Positions 1-5,438 are shown, numbered from the stretch's first letter. The stretch is 5,438 nt of DNA from JBLIRR01 sp049472395 (GCA_049472395.1 JBLIRR010000103.1:1-5438); one strand, 5' to 3'. Numbers and translations: made by a program. The notes: generated by a model from the sequence alone, not told the origin.

Positions 1-1
1 G

Positions 2-532
2 CGGGGTCGCGGAGCCGCCGGTAAAGCTCTGGTTGGGATTGCCGTGGAAGATAAGGGTGATGAGGGGATTGGCCGTATTCGTCTATGGCACTTACAGGAC
101 GCTTCGTCCGCTAGTCTAAGTTCATTTGTTCAATCGATTGCCGAGCCGGGCAGCGTCATCCGCACGGACGATTGGCCAGGGTATAGCGAATTGACTGATA
201 TCGGCTTTCATCATATCATTGAGTCCTCCAACGATCTTAAGCTTGCTCATCTGATTGCGGCACTGTTGAAACGCTGGATTCTAAGCACTTATCAGGGTGC
301 AGTCCGACCATCACACCTGGTTTATTACTTGGACGAATATACATTCAGATTCAATCGTCGTACTTGTACTTTTCGCGGCAAACTATTTTACCGCCTGGTA
401 CAGCAAGCGATGATGGTTGATCCCGCACCAGTCGCCACGCTAAAAGGACCATCTTTGCTTTTCCTTGTTGGAGAAGACAACTTAAATCTCGATCCCCTCG
501 ATGATGACGCAGACCACAATATATGGGGGTGA
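2..532 (+). CDS. IS1595-family (ISXO2-like) transposase, 3' part, cut by window start
   Basis: This is the C-terminal part of a DDE-type transposase that would move its own insertion sequence. The frame is open from the first bases, and the GTG at 44 is an internal codon, because the residues before it (GRGAAGKALVGIAVE, encoded from about 5) belong to the conserved ISXO2-like domain. Further hallmarks are SVIRTDDWPGYSEL, carrying the second catalytic Asp, and then LLKRW, QGAV, YYLDEYTFRFNRR and GKLFYRLVQQA. The first catalytic Asp and the N-terminal zinc-binding region would lie upstream of the window. From memory of the family, the stretch between GFHH and the LLKRW block seems several residues short, so a small internal deletion is possible and activity is uncertain. 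Family assignment is firm; functionality is not. Confidence 0.9.
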   Translation, partial: RGRGAAGKALVGIAVEDKGDEGIGRIRLWHLQDASSASLSSFVQSIAEPGSVIRTDDWPGYSELTDIGFHHIIESSNDLKLAHLIAALLKRWILSTYQGAVRPSHLVYYLDEYTFRFNRRTCTFRGKLFYRLVQQAMMVDPAPVATLKGPSLLFLVGEDNLNLDPLDDDADHNIWG

Positions 533-553
533 TTGGAGTCAAGTGCATACCCC
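526..553 (+). repeat. Probable right terminal inverted repeat of the IS1595-family element
   Basis: The transposase stop codon (530-532) is followed at once by a short segment ending in caagtgcatacccc at 553, after which the sequence turns sharply AT-rich. A terminal repeat reading inward as GGGGTATGCACTTGA resembles ends of IS1595-family elements as remembered. The eight bases after it (atttaaat, 554-561) are a candidate target duplication. The left end lies outside the window, so neither the repeat nor the duplication can be confirmed here. Confidence 0.55.
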
Positions 554-663
554 ATTTAAATTATTCTAATTTTTTTTTAATCTTTATCTAACATTTTTTT
601 AATCTCCCTTTAATATTCAAAGACTATTATTATTCATGCTAATAAATTTTTAGAATATGCTGC
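554..663. other. AT-rich spacer between the IS end and the protease remnant
   Basis: This stretch is almost pure A/T, with a run of nine T (570-578) and a 12-base direct repeat, tttttttaatct, at 572-583 and again at 594-605. No coding remnant, RNA gene or convincing promoter is visible. It may be relaxed intergenic DNA left after loss of the 5' part of the protease gene. Confidence 0.5.
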
Positions 664-1121
664 AAAACAAGAAACCGCGATATTCCGACTAGTTGAGCGG
701 ACAAAGCACAAGAGTGGGTGTTGGCCGTATGGAGATCTTTAGGAGGAGGAGGATAGAGTAATTTAAGGGGCGGAGCTGTGACTAATGCAATCATGGGAAG
801 AAGTATATTGAAATTAATTTGATTCCTAATATGAAAGAAGAGGGTGATTAAGTGTTGCAAAAAATTTATTGCAAAGAATATGAGAAACATATAGGATTAT
901 CTAATGAGGCATTGTGAGTGCCAAATGGCACGCCATCAGTGAAGGGCCTTATAGTTTTTTTATTAAGACCGACGCGTCTATCAAGCCCGGCAACAGTGAA
1001 GGCCCCCTATGCGGGCCTCATGAAACCGGGGACCAAAGTTAAGGTAGGGCTTATATGGGAAGGAAAAACAATGGAGCTTACCGTAAAACGAGGCTCCCTT
1101 TATATTGCTCTCGGTCGTTAG
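664..1121 (+). pseudogene. Remnant of an HtrA/DegP-like periplasmic serine protease
   Basis: HtrA proteases degrade misfolded envelope proteins, using a trypsin-like domain followed by PDZ domains. Three blocks of that plan survive in the expected order but in different frames. At 679-753, DIPTS, a TGA stop, then ADKAQEWVLAV resemble the strand that in HtrA reads D.LP...GDSDK..VGEWVLAIG. At 908-1009, GIVSAK, then EGPYSFFIKTDASIKPGN and SEGPL match the GIVSA...FIQTDA.INPGNSGGPL active-site region; the serine codon is 995-997 and the usual GNSGGP now reads GNSEGP. At about 1027-1113, in the frame shifted by one base, KPGTKVKVGLIWEGKTMELTV looks like the last strands of a PDZ domain. The N-terminus, the His and Asp of the triad, and most of the PDZ region are missing, and about 150 extra bases separate the first two blocks. 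The frame open from 918 to 1121 is therefore probably not an independent protein. Confidence 0.8.
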
Positions 1122-1131
1122 ACATTGGAAG

Positions 1132-3750
1132 ATGAAATTTCCCAAGATCACCCAAAAACAACCGCATGATAAATTAGCGGTTAATACCTCATTTACGGAT
1201 AAAATTTTTCACATTTTTCTTCCTGTTTTAAGTATTATTTTTTTCGCCTACGCCCTCTTCATTCTTCATCATGAGCTCAAAATTTATCATTACCATGAAA
1301 TAGTGCATAGTCTTAAGTCTCTTTCCGTCAATCGTATTATATCCGCCTTTATTCTCACGGGTTTGAGCTATTCATTGTTAACCGGTTACGATAGCCTCGC
1401 CCTTCATTATATACATCATTCTATTTCATATACTAAGATAGCCCTGGCCTCCTTTATCAGCTACGCCTTCAGCCAGAATGTCGGACTTCCCTTAGTGAGC
1501 GGCACTCCGGTAAGATATAGGCTTTATTCGGGCTGGGGGCTTTCAATAATTGAGATAGGCACGGTAGTGCTTTTTAATGGATTGACTTTTGCCCTGGGAT
1601 TTCTTACCTTAAGCGGCGTTATCTTTGTATCTGAGCACATCTATATCCCACTCTCTCTTGATCTGCCTTTTCTTCATTCAGTCTATCCTCTGGGAATAAT
1701 TTTTCTCGTGACGGTGGTGATCTATATTGTAGTGAGTGGTATTAGGAAAAATCCCATAAAAATTTATAGGTGGGAATTTTCCCTGCCTTCTCCAACTATC
1801 TCTATTGCTCAAGTCTGTCTTTCTTCTCTTGATTTAATTACCGCGGGAAGTGTCCTCTATATCCTGTTTCCATCACCCCCTATTTCATATTTTCACTTTC
1901 TGGGTATTTATATCTTAGCCATGATTTTTGGAGTAGCAAGCCAGGTGCCCGGAGGACTCGGCGTGTTTGAAGCCACAATCCTTTTATTACTCCCATCGGT
2001 TATGCGAGGATCAACCACTCTGAGTGCTTTATTAGCCTTTCGGATGATATATTATCTTTGTCCCCTTGCAATAGCATCGGTTCTGCTTGCCACACATGAG
2101 ATCTTTGAAAAGAAAAAAGGGGTTAAACGGTTTCTTTCATTTTTTGGCATATGGGTTGCCGAGCTTGTGCCACATGTGCTCGCTTTCACGACTTTTATAA
2201 GCGGCGTAATTCTCCTGTTTTCAAATGTAACCCCTGAATCAAGGGTTCGTTTGCTCTGGCTTAGCCGCTTTTTCCCCCTACCGGTATTAGAGCTTTCTCA
2301 TTTTATCGCAAGCCTGATCGGTGTTGGCCTTATTCTTTTAGGACGAAGTTTACAACGCAGGCTTGATGCAGCTTATCTGCTCACCGTATTTCTTTTAGGT
2401 GTGGGAAGCATTGTATCCGTCCTTAAAGGCGGCAATTATGAAATGGCCATCATCCTTGCCGTTATACTTGTAGTCCTTGCTCCCCTGCGGAAGCATTTCT
2501 ACCGTAAGGCATCTTTAATCAGCCAGCGTTTTACGCCCGGATGGATTATCGCTATTTTGATTGCCTTGATTAGTTCATATTGGTTGGGCATATTTTCTTA
2601 TAAGCATGTGGAGTATTCAGCACAATTATGGTGGAAATTTGCCCTCTTCGGCAATGCCCCTCGTTTTCTGAGGGCTGAAATTGGCGTCATCGCTCTCGTC
2701 CTCATCTTTGTGATTTCCCGTCTGCTTCACCCTGCGTTGCCGGGGCAGGAACTTCTCCCTTCTTTCAATAGTGATATAATTAAACAAATTCTCAGCACCG
2801 CTACAAAATCTTCAGCTAATCTTGCCTTGCTCGGTGATAAATTATTTTTAACCAGCGCCAATCAGAAGGCCTTTATAATGTATGGTATAGAAGGAAAAAG
2901 CTGGATTTCCATGGGTGATCCAATAGGACCGGAGGATGAATGGCGAGATCTTGTGTGGCAGTTTCGTGAGTTGTGCGATCTCCATGGGGGGTGGACAGTT
3001 TTTTATGAAATCGATCCTACACATATCCCTCTTTATCTTGATCTTGGATTGAGTATGCTTAAGCTCGGAGAAGATGGCCATGTTCCACTAAAACAGTTTT
3101 CTCTTGAAGGAAAACCTCATAAAAATTTACGGTATCATTATAATAGATTTTCAAAAGAAGGCTATTCATTTGATGTTGTGCCTGCAGAGAACGTCGCTGG
3201 CCTTATGCCACGATTAAAAGACATTTCTGATAAATGGTTAAAGGGAAAAAATACTCGTGAGAAGGGCTTCTCTCTGGGCTTTTTTAAACCAGAATACATA
3301 CAGCTCTTTCCTGTTGGGATAGTGCAAAAAGAGGGAGACATTCTTGCCTTTGCAAATATTTGGTCGAGCGCTGTAAAAAATGAATTGTCGGTCGATCTTA
3401 TCCGTTATCTCCCTGATGTTGCTGAGGGTCTCATGGACTATCTGATTATACAGCTTATTTTATGGGGTAAAAAAGAGGGTTATCAATGGTTCTCATTAGG
3501 GATGGCGCCTTTTTCAGGATTTGAGAAGCACAGCCTGGCTCCGCTTTGGAATCGCTTTGGAAATTTTTTATTTCAGCATGGAGAACATTTTTATAATTTT
3601 CAAGGCTTGCGGCAGTTTAAAAACAAATTTGACCCCATATGGGAGCCACGATATATTGCCTGCCCGGCAGGCAAATTGATTTTGCCTCAGATTCTATTAA
3701 ATTGTGCCACCCTCATTTCAGGAGGATTAAAGGGGGTTGTGAGCAAATGA
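1132..3750 (+). CDS. mprF: Bifunctional phosphatidylglycerol lysyl/alanyltransferase and flippase MprF
   Basis: MprF transfers an amino acid from aminoacyl-tRNA to phosphatidylglycerol and flips the product to the outer leaflet, lowering surface negative charge and protecting against cationic peptides. The ATG at 1132 gives 872 residues, a usual length; a TTG at 1105 would add nine. A GGAAG abuts the ATG with no spacing, so the start is not decided by a clean ribosome binding site. Residues about 20-330 form the first membrane block (flippase, UPF0104 type) with PGGLGVFE at 273-280. Residues about 340-540 form a second membrane block. Residues about 545-872 form the cytoplasmic DUF2156 synthase, with GDPIGP at 595-600, FYEIDP, VDLIR (Asp755, Arg758), LGMAPFSG and GLRQFKNKF (Lys830, Lys832) followed by WEPRYI. 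All conserved C-terminal motifs are present and there is no frameshift. The donor (Lys or Ala) cannot be told from sequence. The gene sits alone among pseudogenes and overlaps the next start by four bases. Confidence 0.95.
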   Translation: MKFPKITQKQPHDKLAVNTSFTDKIFHIFLPVLSIIFFAYALFILHHELKIYHYHEIVHSLKSLSVNRIISAFILTGLSYSLLTGYDSLALHYIHHSISYTKIALASFISYAFSQNVGLPLVSGTPVRYRLYSGWGLSIIEIGTVVLFNGLTFALGFLTLSGVIFVSEHIYIPLSLDLPFLHSVYPLGIIFLVTVVIYIVVSGIRKNPIKIYRWEFSLPSPTISIAQVCLSSLDLITAGSVLYILFPSPPISYFHFLGIYILAMIFGVASQVPGGLGVFEATILLLLPSVMRGSTTLSALLAFRMIYYLCPLAIASVLLATHEIFEKKKGVKRFLSFFGIWVAELVPHVLAFTTFISGVILLFSNVTPESRVRLLWLSRFFPLPVLELSHFIASLIGVGLILLGRSLQRRLDAAYLLTVFLLGVGSIVSVLKGGNYEMAIILAVILVVLAPLRKHFYRKASLISQRFTPGWIIAILIALISSYWLGIFSYKHVEYSAQLWWKFALFGNAPRFLRAEIGVIALVLIFVISRLLHPALPGQELLPSFNSDIIKQILSTATKSSANLALLGDKLFLTSANQKAFIMYGIEGKSWISMGDPIGPEDEWRDLVWQFRELCDLHGGWTVFYEIDPTHIPLYLDLGLSMLKLGEDGHVPLKQFSLEGKPHKNLRYHYNRFSKEGYSFDVVPAENVAGLMPRLKDISDKWLKGKNTREKGFSLGFFKPEYIQLFPVGIVQKEGDILAFANIWSSAVKNELSVDLIRYLPDVAEGLMDYLIIQLILWGKKEGYQWFSLGMAPFSGFEKHSLAPLWNRFGNFLFQHGEHFYNFQGLRQFKNKFDPIWEPRYIACPAGKLILPQILLNCATLISGGLKGVVSK
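3729..3735 (+). promoter_or_regulatory. Ribosome binding site for the small frame overlapping the mprF stop
   Basis: A purine-rich aaggggg segment inside the last mprF codons lies about eleven bases before the ATG at 3747. With the ATGA overlap of start and stop, this suggests translation coupled to mprF, so the next reading frame probably began as a real operon partner. Confidence 0.45.
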
Positions 3751-3836
3751 TGCTCATATTTCGGAAAATCCTCTTTTATACATTTGTTCTGATATATATT
3801 ATCGGATGTCCGATTATTATCCTCGATTCATCCTGA
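3747..3836 (+). pseudogene. Truncated N-terminus of a membrane-anchored protein, coupled to mprF
   Basis: A 29-residue frame starts in an ATGA overlap with the mprF stop and ends at a TGA at 3834-3836. It encodes a short basic start (MMLIFRK) and one hydrophobic segment (about residues 8-26), which would make a signal anchor or single membrane helix. Its last codons run over sequence that, in another frame, belongs to the glycosyltransferase remnant. It is therefore best read as the start of a longer operon partner that lost the rest of its gene in a deletion joining it to foreign coding sequence. The anchor faintly recalls N-termini of PEGA-domain membrane proteins (FVLIY followed by CP), but this is from memory and weak. 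It could still be expressed as a tiny membrane peptide. Confidence 0.45.
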
Positions 3837-4307
3837 TAATCTGCCGGGAGAAGCAAGGGTTAAGGGAGCTAACGCTTCCTTTGCCGCAAAGGAAGCCGGA
3901 GAGATTCTCGCGGCAAGAAAAATTGCTTTTGAGAACGTTATTGTCTCTTGTTTTGACTCCGATACTGTTGTTGATTCTCACTATTTCGCTTGTCTTACCT
4001 ATAACTTTATGATTGCTCCGGATAGAATACGTGCGAGTTTTCAACCCATTCCCGTATATAACAACAATATCTGGGATGCTCCGTCTTTTCCCTAATAGTC
4101 TCTATTTTTGTGGGCATGGTGCTTTTGCCGACTATTGACGGGAAATTCGGGTGGTTAAGAAAAGTAACACATATCTTTGAATGGATGACAATTCCTATTG
4201 TTTTAGCGGCATTAAACGCTCTCCCGGCACTTGATGCCCAGACACGGCTATTGTTCGGCAGGTATATGGAATTCTGGGTAACCGACAAATCCAGAAAGAC
4301 ATCTTAA
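3820..4307 (+). pseudogene. Remnant of a membrane-bound family 2 glycosyltransferase, internally deleted
   Basis: Two pieces of one glycosyltransferase lie end to end in different frames. From 3829 to 4093 the encoded HPDNLPGEARVKGANASF, then NVIVSCFDSDTVVDSHYFAC, then FQPIPVYNNNIWDAPS correspond to the nucleotide-sugar-binding part, with the DxD metal motif at 3955-3963; this piece stops at TAA 4091-4093. From about 4089 to 4307, in the next frame, SLIVSIFVGMVLLP and a hydrophobic segment lead to ALPALDAQTRLLFGRYMEFW, which matches the usual C-terminal end of the same family. The middle (acceptor-site region and several membrane helices, perhaps 200-300 residues) and the N-terminus are missing. 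The order and polarity fit a single ancestral gene with an internal deletion joined near 4085-4092. Acceptor and sugar are unknown. The product cannot be functional. Confidence 0.75.
3874..3896. repeat. Perfect 10-base inverted repeat with a 3-base loop
   Basis: The arms gcttcctttg (3874-3883) and caaaggaagc (3887-3896) are exact reverse complements around ccg. They lie inside the glycosyltransferase remnant and encode part of its GANASFAAKEAG stretch, so they may be a coding coincidence. No T-run follows, so this is not a typical intrinsic terminator. Confidence 0.6.
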
Positions 4308-4308
4308 C

Positions 4309-4428
4309 TCTTTTTTCCTGCCAGGGAAAGAAAATCTCTTCCGTATTAAAATAGATACCCAATTTTCAAGCAGGATTACTTTTAAATCCGGTTTTGGATG
4401 GAGCGCTCTTGTCTATGAGAAAGATTAA
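4309..4428 (+). pseudogene. C-terminal scrap of an unrecognised protein
   Basis: A frame open up to a TAA at 4426-4428 encodes SFFLPGKENLFRIKIDTQF and then SSRITFKSGFGWSALVYEKD. It alternates polar and hydrophobic residues in a beta-strand manner and ends in a natural-looking charged tail. No start codon with a ribosome binding site precedes it, and the frame passes back through the end of the glycosyltransferase remnant without obvious meaning. It is more protein-like than the other frames here, so it may be the last strands of a third broken gene. It may be the tail of the protein whose start survives at 3747, but nothing in the sequence proves this. The family is not recognised. Confidence 0.35.
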
Positions 4429-4477
4429 GGGTGATCCAAATGTCCGGCTGCTTCATACAATAAATAAACAATAAAAA

Positions 4478-4483
4478 GAGGAG
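4478..4483 (+). promoter_or_regulatory. Strong ribosome binding site of the SHOCT-protein gene
   Basis: GAGGAG with a five-base gap precedes the ATG at 4489. It is the cleanest ribosome binding site in the window and supports this start over the alternative in another frame at 4500. Confidence 0.75.
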
Positions 4484-4488
4484 AGATT

Positions 4489-4788
4489 ATGAAAAACATA
4501 TGGATGAGTTTTATTACATACTTAACATGGCCGACAACTGCCTTTGCCCAATGGAATTGTGTCTGGCATATGCGAAATTGGCATTATATGTGGGGAGGAA
4601 TATTTATGTGGATTCTCTTACTAATCCTTATTGGAGTGATAGTATATTTACTCGTGCAGCAGAAAAAGGCAAAGAATACTGAAGGTATTCTTCAAGAATC
4701 AGCTCTGGATATTTTAAAGAAACGATATGCAAAAGGTGAAATTACCAAGGAACAATTTGATCAGATGAAAAATGATGTGGTAAGCTGA
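4489..4788 (+). CDS. Small Trp/Met-rich membrane protein with C-terminal SHOCT domain
   Basis: This is a 99-residue protein with a complete frame and a strong ribosome binding site. Residues 1-20 look like a signal peptide or first helix ending in AFA. Residues 21-37 form a short loop rich in Trp, Met and His with a single Cys (Cys24; CVWHMRNWHYMW at 24-35). Residues 38-56 form a membrane helix, followed by a basic turn (QQKKAK). Residues 72-97 form a SHOCT module (ALDILKKRYAKGEITKEQF), an amphipathic short domain common at the C-terminus of small membrane proteins. Such proteins often occur near metal-handling or envelope-stress genes, and the His/Met/Cys/Trp loop would suit metal binding, but that is inference. 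The gene appears to be a single unit; its upstream and downstream neighbours are remnants. Confidence 0.85.
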   Translation: MKNIWMSFITYLTWPTTAFAQWNCVWHMRNWHYMWGGIFMWILLLILIGVIVYLLVQQKKAKNTEGILQESALDILKKRYAKGEITKEQFDQMKNDVVS

Positions 4789-4975
4789 CAACCAACCAAC
4801 CAGGTGGATGTAGAAAGAGAGCTATCAGGTATCATTAAGAGATGGTGAGATCCTAAAATAGAAATAGCCGTTGAATGTTCAATATTGGGCATTTATTTTT
4901 TCATTCGATGTTCATCTTTCAAAACAACTCTGTATTGCATAAATACAACCTTTGAACGTCTACAAAATAACTTAG
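4789..4975. other. Intergenic region without recognisable genes
   Basis: After the SHOCT gene stop there is a short caac repeat (about 4788-4800) and then moderately AT-rich sequence. Translations in both directions show only short frames with no recognised motif, and no strong terminator hairpin is seen. Part of it may be eroded coding DNA belonging upstream of the P-type ATPase fragment. Confidence 0.4.
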
Positions 4976-5137
4976 CGTTTATGGGCAGGTATCCCTGGGG
5001 ATTGTCTCATTCTGGAATCGAATAATCTTTTTGTAAATGAAACCGCATTGACCGGTGAAACCTATCCTGTCGCCAAAGTCCCTTGTATTCTTCCGAGAGA
5101 GACCCAACTTAGTCAAAGGAGAAAAAATCTTCTATAA
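4976..5137 (+). pseudogene. Remnant of an Mg2+-translocating P-type ATPase (A-domain fragment)
   Basis: The frame between TAG 4973-4975 and TAA 5135-5137 encodes LWAGIPGDCLILES, then NNLFVNETALTGETYPVAK, then ILPRETQLSQRR. This is the actuator-domain region of P-type ATPases: the PGD turn, and the TGE(S/T) loop (TGET, 5051-5062) that drives dephosphorylation. The wording LFVNETALTGETYPV and the following LP.ET.LSQR are closest, from memory, to MgtA-like magnesium transporters (type IIIB) rather than to heavy-metal ATPases. The phosphorylated DKTGT domain, the nucleotide-binding domain and all membrane helices are absent on both sides. About 53 of the usual 800-900 residues remain, so this is a relic and not a working gene. 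Confidence 0.8.
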
Positions 5138-5173
5138 AGCAAGGGATTATGAAAATCTTTTATTCGATGAAAA

Positions 5174-5281
5174 ATGCATAAGAGGGTAATTCATACAATA
5201 GGTGAAGAATATTCTCATATTGTCATGCTCGTCGGTCTTTTCACCGGCATGGTCATGGGCCTTCAGCTTTACTATACATGA
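5174..5281 (+). pseudogene. Remnant of an MlaE-type ABC transporter permease
   Basis: A 35-codon frame from ATG 5174 encodes HKRVIHTIGEEYSHIVMLVG followed by LFTGMVMGLQLYYT and a TGA at 5279-5281. MlaE-family permeases carry IG..SL.IV.LTGLFTGMVLALQ at their first conserved helix, so the match is good, including the hallmark LFTGMV. MlaE works with an ATPase and an MCE-domain protein to move phospholipids between inner and outer membrane. The remaining 200 or so residues are missing, and no ATPase or MCE gene is visible. It begins only 36 bases after the end of the P-type ATPase scrap. The ATG is probably fortuitous. Confidence 0.75.
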
Positions 5282-5303
5282 GCGTGTTGAGAATGACTCA
5301 ATT

Positions 5304-5367
5304 TTAGAGGTATTCGACTTATTATTAAATTACCTCTGTGTTGAAAATATATCTTATTAGAGGTATT
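5304..5367. repeat. Short direct and inverted AGAGGTA repeats
   Basis: The 11-base string ttagaggtatt occurs at 5304-5314 and again at 5357-5367. Between them, tacctct at 5331-5337 is the reverse complement of agaggta, so the middle copy can pair with either flank. The function is unknown; this may be an operator-like site, the edge of a small repeat element, or chance in AT-rich DNA. Confidence 0.45.
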
Positions 5368-5370
5368 ATA

Positions 5371-5423
5371 GATAAAAAATTGTCTAAATTCAAATTTGGA
5401 TTTAATATAGATAATTTTTTATC
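5371..5423. repeat. Long imperfect AT-rich inverted repeat, possible terminator or element end
   Basis: Arms 5371-5390 and 5404-5423 pair at 18 Watson-Crick positions of 20, with one G-T pair and one A-A mismatch, around a 13-base centre that can add two more pairs. The ends are gataaaaaatt and aattttttatc. Five T follow at 5425-5429. A hairpin this long is unlikely to be chance, but its low GC is atypical for an intrinsic terminator. It could act bidirectionally or be part of a small mobile repeat. Confidence 0.6.
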
Positions 5424-5438
5424 GTTTTTCATATTTAT

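Noticed and set aside
639..890. Minus-strand 83-residue frame
   Set aside because: Low-complexity AT-rich translation with no ribosome binding site; the plus strand here carries protease remnant blocks.
1000..1018. aggccc/gggcct hairpin as a terminator before mprF
   Set aside because: Only six base pairs, no following T-run, and inside former coding sequence.
918..1121. 67-residue plus-strand frame as an independent small protein
   Set aside because: Its first half overlaps the HtrA active-site block, which is recognisable in another frame, and its second half looks like the end of a PDZ domain, so it is better explained as part of the pseudogene.
852..1121. Readthrough or recoding of the in-frame TGA at 915-917 to make one longer protein
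   Set aside because: TGA serves as the normal stop for the transposase, mprF and SHOCT genes here, and there is no selenocysteine element; frame decay explains it better.
1105..1131. TTG start at 1105 for mprF
   Set aside because: It overlaps the protease remnant and adds nine residues with no family resemblance; the ATG at 1132 gives a standard-length MprF N-terminus, although neither has an ideal ribosome binding site.
4007..4288. Minus-strand 93-residue frame and the overlapping frames at 3806-4044
   Set aside because: Shadows of the glycosyltransferase remnant, which has strong family motifs on the plus strand.
4456..4461. tacaat as a -10 promoter element for the SHOCT gene
   Set aside because: The hexamer is plausible, but no recognisable -35 lies 16-18 bases upstream, so a promoter is not claimed.
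4500..4682. Alternative 60-residue frame inside the SHOCT gene
   Set aside because: Out of frame with the SHOCT motif and lacks its own ribosome binding site.

Overview
The window looks like a decayed stretch of a Gram-negative bacterial chromosome of moderate GC content. It has one large intact gene (mprF), one small intact gene (a SHOCT-domain membrane protein), the end of an insertion sequence, and a chain of broken gene remnants. An envelope with two membranes is inferred from an MlaE-type permease fragment and an HtrA-type protease fragment. The lineage cannot be fixed from this sequence. An uncultured candidate phylum such as Omnitrophota is a guess based only on a general impression of the glycosyltransferase and membrane-anchor fragments.

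Layout, left to right, with all recognisable genes on the + strand. Positions 1-532 hold the 3' part of an IS1595-family (ISXO2-like) transposase, followed by a probable right terminal repeat ending near 553. An AT-rich spacer follows. Positions about 664-1121 hold a badly broken HtrA/DegP-like serine protease: the strand before the active site, the active-site serine region and the end of a PDZ domain survive in different reading frames. Positions 1132-3750 hold an apparently complete mprF, the lysyl/alanyl-phosphatidylglycerol synthase and flippase. A second gene start overlaps its stop by four bases but runs only 29 codons before it meets the remains of a family 2 glycosyltransferase (about 3820-4307), which has lost its middle. 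A 40-codon C-terminal scrap of an unrecognised protein follows (4309-4428). Positions 4489-4788 encode a small Trp/Met-rich membrane protein with a SHOCT tail and a good ribosome binding site. Then come a fragment of an Mg2+-type P-type ATPase A-domain (4976-5137) and a fragment of an MlaE-type permease (5174-5281). The right edge is AT-rich, with short repeats and a long imperfect hairpin.

The surviving gene mprF modifies membrane phospholipids with amino acids, and several of the dead neighbours also had envelope roles (periplasmic proteolysis, lipid transport, glycosyl transfer). No new multi-gene system is visible. The striking feature is the density of pseudogenes: at least four unrelated conserved families within about 4.8 kb have each been reduced to one or two short, highly recognisable conserved blocks, while mprF between them has stayed open over 872 codons.
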